A stretch of DNA of 49,610 nucleotides from CAZEQK01 sp964514395 (GTDB lineage Bacteria; Bacillota; Bacilli; Tepidibacillales; Tepidibacillaceae): positions 1 through 49,610 of the forward strand of contig CAZEQK010000022.1 of the NCBI GenBank assembly GCA_964514395.1, written 5' to 3'. The notes beneath the pieces were generated by a model, which searched no databases, was not told where the DNA came from, and worked only from the letters and a program-made list of their open reading frames with translations. Shown piece after piece: positions 45,507 to 49,610 of this stretch. Within the stretch, counting starts at the first letter, position 1, and the number at the start of each line of letters is the position of its first letter. The translations under genes were made by a program, and so were the position numbers.

Positions 45507-46523
45507 TTATGCTATAAGGTCTACTGATGTCTCTTGAGTGAATGCCGCTAAACGAAGAGTTGCTGCACAACCAGCCCAGATAACTTTCCCCTTAATACCT
45601 AATGAAGACATTTGAATTGGGTGATGTTGAACTGGGTAGGATTCTAAGATCACAGCCGTAGGTTCACCATCTGGGGTTTTTCTCTGGAACATTTCCATAG
45701 CACCATTATCAGCAGCCGCAGCAGCTTTGATTAAGTAATGACTTACATCCATTGCTTCGAGGATTTTATTCCCCTTTAAATCAATCATTGATTGCATACG
45801 TTCAATATCTGATATATGTGTGGTGGTATTGAAATTTTGAGCTAATTGTCCGTAAACATCGGGTGTCATCCAGAAAACATAAGGACCATAATACTGATCA
45901 GCAATCAGAGAATCCATAGCATCTCCAATTGAAAGTGGTCCATCTCCAGCGCTATTTATACCAGAGTTATCCCCAGCCGCTGAGAACGTATTTCTCGTTC
46001 CATCACCAGTTGTGGAAGTAATAAGACCAGCAACATCTGTATCAATAAGACCTTGTTCTATTGCAGCACTCTTTCCAGGATTTAAAATATCATATCCTCT
46101 AAAAAGAGATCTTTCTTTATAATCGGCTATTGTTTTAACTGCTTCACGAATATTTAAAGTTTCAATAGTAATATTATAATACTGTTGATTTCGTGACGCA
46201 TCAATATCGATCATGTTAAGTTTGAAATCTTTATGCATATGAACTAAGTAATAAGTATGCTCCGCTTTCTTCACTTCATCAATGTCTTCAGTCATGAAGT
46301 CATCTGAGAAGATAGGTTCACGAAGTTCTTGTGCAATAGTTAATTTCCTATATCTGACACCTTTTGGCACGGGAACTGTAGGGAAATAATTCTGGATTAT
46401 TTGCCTATGTCGCACAACGCCATAAACGATTCTGTCCAAATCTTGGACTTCACGTGGCATTAATGAATATTGGGCATCGACCCATGATTTGGGTACGGAG
46501 TCAATTATTAAATCACTTTTCAT
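45507..46523 (-). CDS. Major capsid protein (HK97 fold)
   Basis: 338 aa from ATG 46523, behind GTGGTT (GTG 46532 possible). The pattern fits HK97-fold/encapsulin-like capsid proteins: an N-terminal helical arm, a long beta-rich E-loop region, a spine helix (NIREAVKTIADYKERSLF), a P-domain with WMTPDVYGQL, and a C-terminal GKVIWAGCAATLRLAA strand. It follows the protease-scaffold and decoration genes and is followed by a strong terminator, as expected for the most abundant virion protein. Confidence 0.9.
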   Translation of the reverse strand: MKSDLIIDSVPKSWVDAQYSLMPREVQDLDRIVYGVVRHRQIIQNYFPTVPVPKGVRYRKLTIAQELREPIFSDDFMTEDIDEVKKAEHTYYLVHMHKDFKLNMIDIDASRNQQYYNITIETLNIREAVKTIADYKERSLFRGYDILNPGKSAAIEQGLIDTDVAGLITSTTGDGTRNTFSAAGDNSGINSAGDGPLSIGDAMDSLIADQYYGPYVFWMTPDVYGQLAQNFNTTTHISDIERMQSMIDLKGNKILEAMDVSHYLIKAAAAADNGAMEMFQRKTPDGEPTAVILESYPVQHHPIQMSSLGIKGKVIWAGCAATLRLAAFTQETSVDLIA

Positions 46524-46532
46524 TTTAACCAC

Positions 46533-46994
46533 TTAAAGAGCTAAGATCATTCTGATATTTTTTGCAGTTCCGTCTGTAACTGTTGAAGCTCTGGTACAAG
46601 TTCCAAGAGAATCTATATCCCTTGCCGCATCTATTTCAACTAATCCAGCAGTTGTGTTGGAAAAAGTCAAAACATCGCCCGCTTTCACGGTAATTGAACC
46701 ATTTCCAGCAACACCATCATGAGTAACCCAAACTTCTACGCCAGATCCTCTGATCCAAACTGGGACTCTTTTTCCAGCCGCAAAAACAGCCGTATTATCA
46801 TGGTAACTTGGGCAGCCAGCCACACCTAAAATTTCTGTCAAAATACTTGTTGGCATGACTACAACTTCATCAGCATCTTCATATTCTACAACATATCCAA
46901 TGTAAATGCTTGAGTCGCCTGCTTGAAAAAACTTAGGTCCAGTTACACCATTTAGAGCAATTAGAACGGAACTTAATGTTGCCGCACGTGCCAT
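46533..46994 (-). CDS. Capsid decoration/stabilisation protein
   Basis: 153 aa, beta-rich and small-residue rich, directly between protease-scaffold and capsid genes, where decoration (gpD-like or DUF2190-like) proteins lie. Contains VKAGDVLTFSNTTAG and WVTHDGVAGNG strands. Role from position and composition. Confidence 0.7.
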   Translation of the reverse strand: MARAATLSSVLIALNGVTGPKFFQAGDSSIYIGYVVEYEDADEVVVMPTSILTEILGVAGCPSYHDNTAVFAAGKRVPVWIRGSGVEVWVTHDGVAGNGSITVKAGDVLTFSNTTAGLVEIDAARDIDSLGTCTRASTVTDGTAKNIRMILAL

Positions 46995-46996
46995 AT

Positions 46997-48934
46997 TTAA
47001 CCACTAATTGTAAATCCAGACATATCAAATTCTTCATTAATTTTTGTATTAAGTTCTGAGGTATCATACTTTTTCTCTTTCTTGTCAAGACCAGCTTCTT
47101 TCATAGCTTCCCCTTTCTCATCTTTGCTTTCCATTGGGAGTACGTCTGCTTCCTTTTCTATTGGTTTGAATGTGGTAATTGTATCTTTGATCGTTTTAAG
47201 ATCATGAACACATTTATCATCCAATGATAACTTTTCTAACGTCTCCGCATCAGCAAATTGTTTAATTTCTTTGATTAGGGAATCTTTTATAATTTCTTTC
47301 AAAGAAGCAATTTCTTGATCTTTTTTAGCAATAGCATCCTCAAATTCTTTTTCGTCCATATTATCCTCACCCTCTTGGGTTGGTTCTTCATCCTCACCCT
47401 TATCATCAGTCATATGTAAGATCTCTTGGATTTTCTTTTTTGCAAAGTCTTGTTCTACAAGATCAGACACCCCTGCCATATATCTCCTTAAACGATCTAA
47501 CATCGTTTCGAGATCTTTGGGTTCTGTTCCGCTTGAAATCTTACCAGATTTGGGATCGGCAAATGAATCATCGGTCATACTATCACTTGAAGTATTTTTT
47601 TCAGAATTAATTTTTTGTTTTCTCGTGTCCTTTAATAGACTATCTATATTATAGTAATAGTTACCTTTATTTATAATAGTAAATTCGTCGTAATCTTTCT
47701 TATTCTCTTCAATATTTATACCACATGATTCTATAGGACAGCGAGGTATAGAGTCAAAAATTACAGCTAAATGTTCCAATTCAATATTTTGTTGAGAATG
47801 GTCGTAGAATATTCCGTCAAACAGACCAGAATTTCCGAGTTCAGCCAAGAAGCCTATTGAAACTCCAACGGGTTCTTTATTTTTTAGTTTGTCAAAAAGT
47901 AATTTAGGAATTTTATTTTCGAAAAAATAGCCGGTACCACGAATACCACGAATTTCTGGATCGGCTACGAGCTGTTTTACATATCCTACAATTTCGTCTT
48001 CTGTAAAATTATCTTGATGTTCTATTATAATAGGAAGTTGTTCTAAAGCCTCAATTGAACGTTCAAGTTCTGCGTAAGGTTTAAAGTGAATTTCTTTACG
48101 TGTAGATCCATTTTCATTTTTAAACCAATATGGTTGTGTAATTTCTTTAGCTAATATTATAGGAGCTTTAATTATATTATTTAATGCAGTATTAGCATTC
48201 TCAATTGATAGTTCATCGTAAAAGAAACCAGTATCGGGTGTAAGATATTTCATATTCTCTTCACCTATAATCTCTGCGATTTCTAAAGCATCTTGTTTTT
48301 TCATTGTAGTCATATAAGTAGCACGTTGAGATTGCTGTTCTGCCGTAAGATATTTCTGTTCTTCCGTGAAAAGTTTTTCTAATTTTGTTTGTAATCTATT
48401 GAGAGATTTCATCGGTAACATAGATAGAAAAGGCGGTAAGCCCATATGTCCGACTTTCATTCCCCTTTTTGTCTTAATTAATTTTATGACAGAAGATATT
48501 TTCTTTAGGGATATATTTCCTACACGTTCTATACCGTAGTATGCAGTCGAAGGGGATTCACCACCAACTTTTTTTGTTAAAGGTATTACTGCATCTTTCT
48601 TTCTCTTTCTCCAGTATGAATGAGCTACTGCAACTATTTGTTCATGAGACCAATCTGGGTGTTCTTTTTTTAATATTTTTATTTTTGCGGATATGAAAGT
48701 GTTTTTTTCTTTTTTTGAATCTTCTGTATCTACAAACATTAAATTGAATTTTGTATTTCTTTCTCCTAAATCGTCTTCTGTTTCCATTTCATCTCTTTTT
48801 AAAAACTCGCCACATACAATATCAGCATGTTCTTCTGGGAATCCTTGATTTATAAGATGCTGTTTACAAGTCTGAAATAGACCTGCTCTCATCTCATCAC
48901 TTAACCTAATATCCTTATCTTGTTCATTTTCCAT
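46997..48934 (-). CDS. Prohead protease fused to scaffold
   Basis: 645 aa. The central part (about 265-400) is a DUF2213/S78-like prohead protease: IIIEHQD (His), GVSIGF (Ser) and ELEHLAVI are the catalytic landmarks. The C-terminal 200 residues are acidic coiled coil (MDEKEFEDAIAKKDQEI), a scaffolding domain. The first 180 residues form a helical domain with a DWSHEQIVAVAHSYW segment that I cannot place. The fusion would let the protease assemble inside the shell and remove itself with the scaffold. Confidence 0.82.
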   Translation of the reverse strand: MENEQDKDIRLSDEMRAGLFQTCKQHLINQGFPEEHADIVCGEFLKRDEMETEDDLGERNTKFNLMFVDTEDSKKEKNTFISAKIKILKKEHPDWSHEQIVAVAHSYWRKRKKDAVIPLTKKVGGESPSTAYYGIERVGNISLKKISSVIKLIKTKRGMKVGHMGLPPFLSMLPMKSLNRLQTKLEKLFTEEQKYLTAEQQSQRATYMTTMKKQDALEIAEIIGEENMKYLTPDTGFFYDELSIENANTALNNIIKAPIILAKEITQPYWFKNENGSTRKEIHFKPYAELERSIEALEQLPIIIEHQDNFTEDEIVGYVKQLVADPEIRGIRGTGYFFENKIPKLLFDKLKNKEPVGVSIGFLAELGNSGLFDGIFYDHSQQNIELEHLAVIFDSIPRCPIESCGINIEENKKDYDEFTIINKGNYYYNIDSLLKDTRKQKINSEKNTSSDSMTDDSFADPKSGKISSGTEPKDLETMLDRLRRYMAGVSDLVEQDFAKKKIQEILHMTDDKGEDEEPTQEGEDNMDEKEFEDAIAKKDQEIASLKEIIKDSLIKEIKQFADAETLEKLSLDDKCVHDLKTIKDTITTFKPIEKEADVLPMESKDEKGEAMKEAGLDKKEKKYDTSELNTKINEEFDMSGFTISG

Positions 48935-48949
48935 TGCAGAAAAACCTTT

Positions 48950-49576
48950 TTATGTTCTATATACTATAAGAATATCAGCAGCTACAGTTAATATAATATG
49001 TAGTGTCGTAGTTATTGGAATCCCGAACTCTATGCTTGTCGGAAGATTTGCTTGAGTTAAATCAGCTTTCGCCAATACTGTAGTATTATCTCTAATATAT
49101 AGATCTCCTGTTCCAGCATTGCTTACTATTATTCTAACAAGTTCGCATTCTCCACCTACACTTGTTGATGAACCTTCTGTTGAAACTGCTATAGTAAATC
49201 CAGTATCCACATCAGCCGCATTTACTACTGGTCCTTTAAAAGCTGCGGTTATTGTTACATCGTCGTCCACAGCAGCAGCACCAAAGTTCGCATTAGCATC
49301 TATAGCAGCAGCCACAGCAGTTGCTACGGTTGCAGCAGTATCATCTTCACTTATATCTACTTCAATTCCAGTTAAGCCAGCAGGTGCTGGATCATCAGAA
49401 CCATTATTTACATCAATCCAAACATAGTAGTTCTGTGTATCTCCATTAGTATCTATTCCATTTAGTGTGAAATAGGTTCCACTTAACGAAGTTGCTACAT
49501 CAGCTACAGTTGCTACAGTTGTAATTTCAGCGACATCGACAGCCGTTTTTCTTACTTTTTTATTTTCAGTTATCAT
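48950..49576 (-). CDS. Ig-like beta-domain virion protein
   Basis: 208 aa. Residues about 15-140 (YYVWIDVNNGSDDPAP, SEDDTAATVATAVAAAIDA, DVDTGFTIAVSTEGSST) match the domain inserted in the tail tube at nearly every conserved position. The last 65 residues are another beta domain (GDLYIRDNTTVLAKADL). It lies 20 bp after the portal gene across the circle junction. Probably an external head or neck decoration. Ala/Thr/Asp-rich, as common in surface beta domains. Confidence 0.65.
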   Translation of the reverse strand: MITENKKVRKTAVDVAEITTVATVADVATSLSGTYFTLNGIDTNGDTQNYYVWIDVNNGSDDPAPAGLTGIEVDISEDDTAATVATAVAAAIDANANFGAAAVDDDVTITAAFKGPVVNAADVDTGFTIAVSTEGSSTSVGGECELVRIIVSNAGTGDLYIRDNTTVLAKADLTQANLPTSIEFGIPITTTLHIILTVAADILIVYRT

Positions 49577-49610
49577 TTTTTATTTATTTTCTGTAATTAA
49601 GGCAGATCTT
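49556..49610. repeat. Terminal direct repeat, right copy
   Basis: Exact copy of bases 1-55. See the left copy; one of the two is redundant in the closed genome. Confidence 0.93.

Noticed and set aside
36738..49576. Plus-strand frames opposite the virion genes
   Set aside because: All are shadows of long, conserved minus-strand genes without ribosome sites.
1..49610. CRISPR array
   Set aside because: No regularly spaced repeat of 24-40 bp was seen; the Cas4-like gene stands alone.

Overview
The window is one complete, circular (or circularly permuted) genome of a tailed double-stranded DNA virus, about 49.55 kb. Its first 55 bases are repeated exactly as its last 55, which is what an assembler leaves when it closes a circle, so one copy is redundant. 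The sequence is AT-rich, gene-dense and has no integrase, rRNA or recognisable host gene. The host should be an archaeon. The virus encodes a transcription factor B (TFB/TFIIB) homologue, an XPF/Hef-type ERCC4 nuclease and a PDCD5-like protein. Intergenic regions carry BRE + TATA promoters (core CCGTAAAGTTTAAATA or close variants), and genes are preceded by GGAGG/GGTGAT Shine-Dalgarno sites. The archaeal lineage cannot be fixed from the sequence alone.

Layout. Virion genes lie on the minus strand. Reading that strand: terminase (6534-4654), portal (1667-42), then across the circle junction an Ig-like beta protein (49576-48950), a protease-scaffold fusion, a decoration protein, the HK97-fold major capsid protein, head-tail connectors, tail tube, tail assembly chaperones joined by a -1 frameshift, a short tape measure, a distal tail protein, a hub/fibre with three LamG-like modules, and small membrane proteins (to about 35.4 kb). 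With one tube protein, no sheath and a 312-residue tape measure, this looks like a short-tailed siphovirus. Three near-identical 40-bp elements (about 1.71, 43.39 and 45.43 kb) look like late promoters.

Other genes are on the plus strand. A TFB / PDCD5-like / zinc-ribbon operon (1.8-4.66 kb) sits between terminase and portal. Then come a GC-richer non-coding stretch (6.54-7.33 kb), small hypotheticals (7.3-11 kb) and a tRNA-His inserted in a duplicated leader (11.55 kb). The 11.6-20 kb accessory region has a membrane M50 protease, four LIM-like zinc proteins and an amidoligase / class II glutaminase / ATP-grasp cassette. The replication region (22-28.4 kb) holds a primase-polymerase/SF3 helicase, a possible ssDNA-binding protein, the ERCC4 nuclease and a Cas4/RecB-like nuclease. 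A string of overlapping small genes (28-35.4 kb) includes a deoxyribosyltransferase-like protein, a dATP/dGTP diphosphohydrolase-like protein and a metallophosphoesterase.

How it may work together (inference): TFB and associated small zinc proteins redirect host transcription. The primase-helicase, SSB-like protein and nucleases replicate and process DNA. The nucleotide enzymes adjust dNTP pools. The amidoligase cassette makes or attaches a peptide-like amide modification of unknown target.

Two features stand out. The first is the amidoligase/GATase-II/ATP-grasp trio with its flanking LIM-like paralogues. The second is a set of at least six genes with no ATG/GTG/TTG start, five of which have GGTGA 4-6 nt before an in-frame ATA, suggesting AUA initiation.
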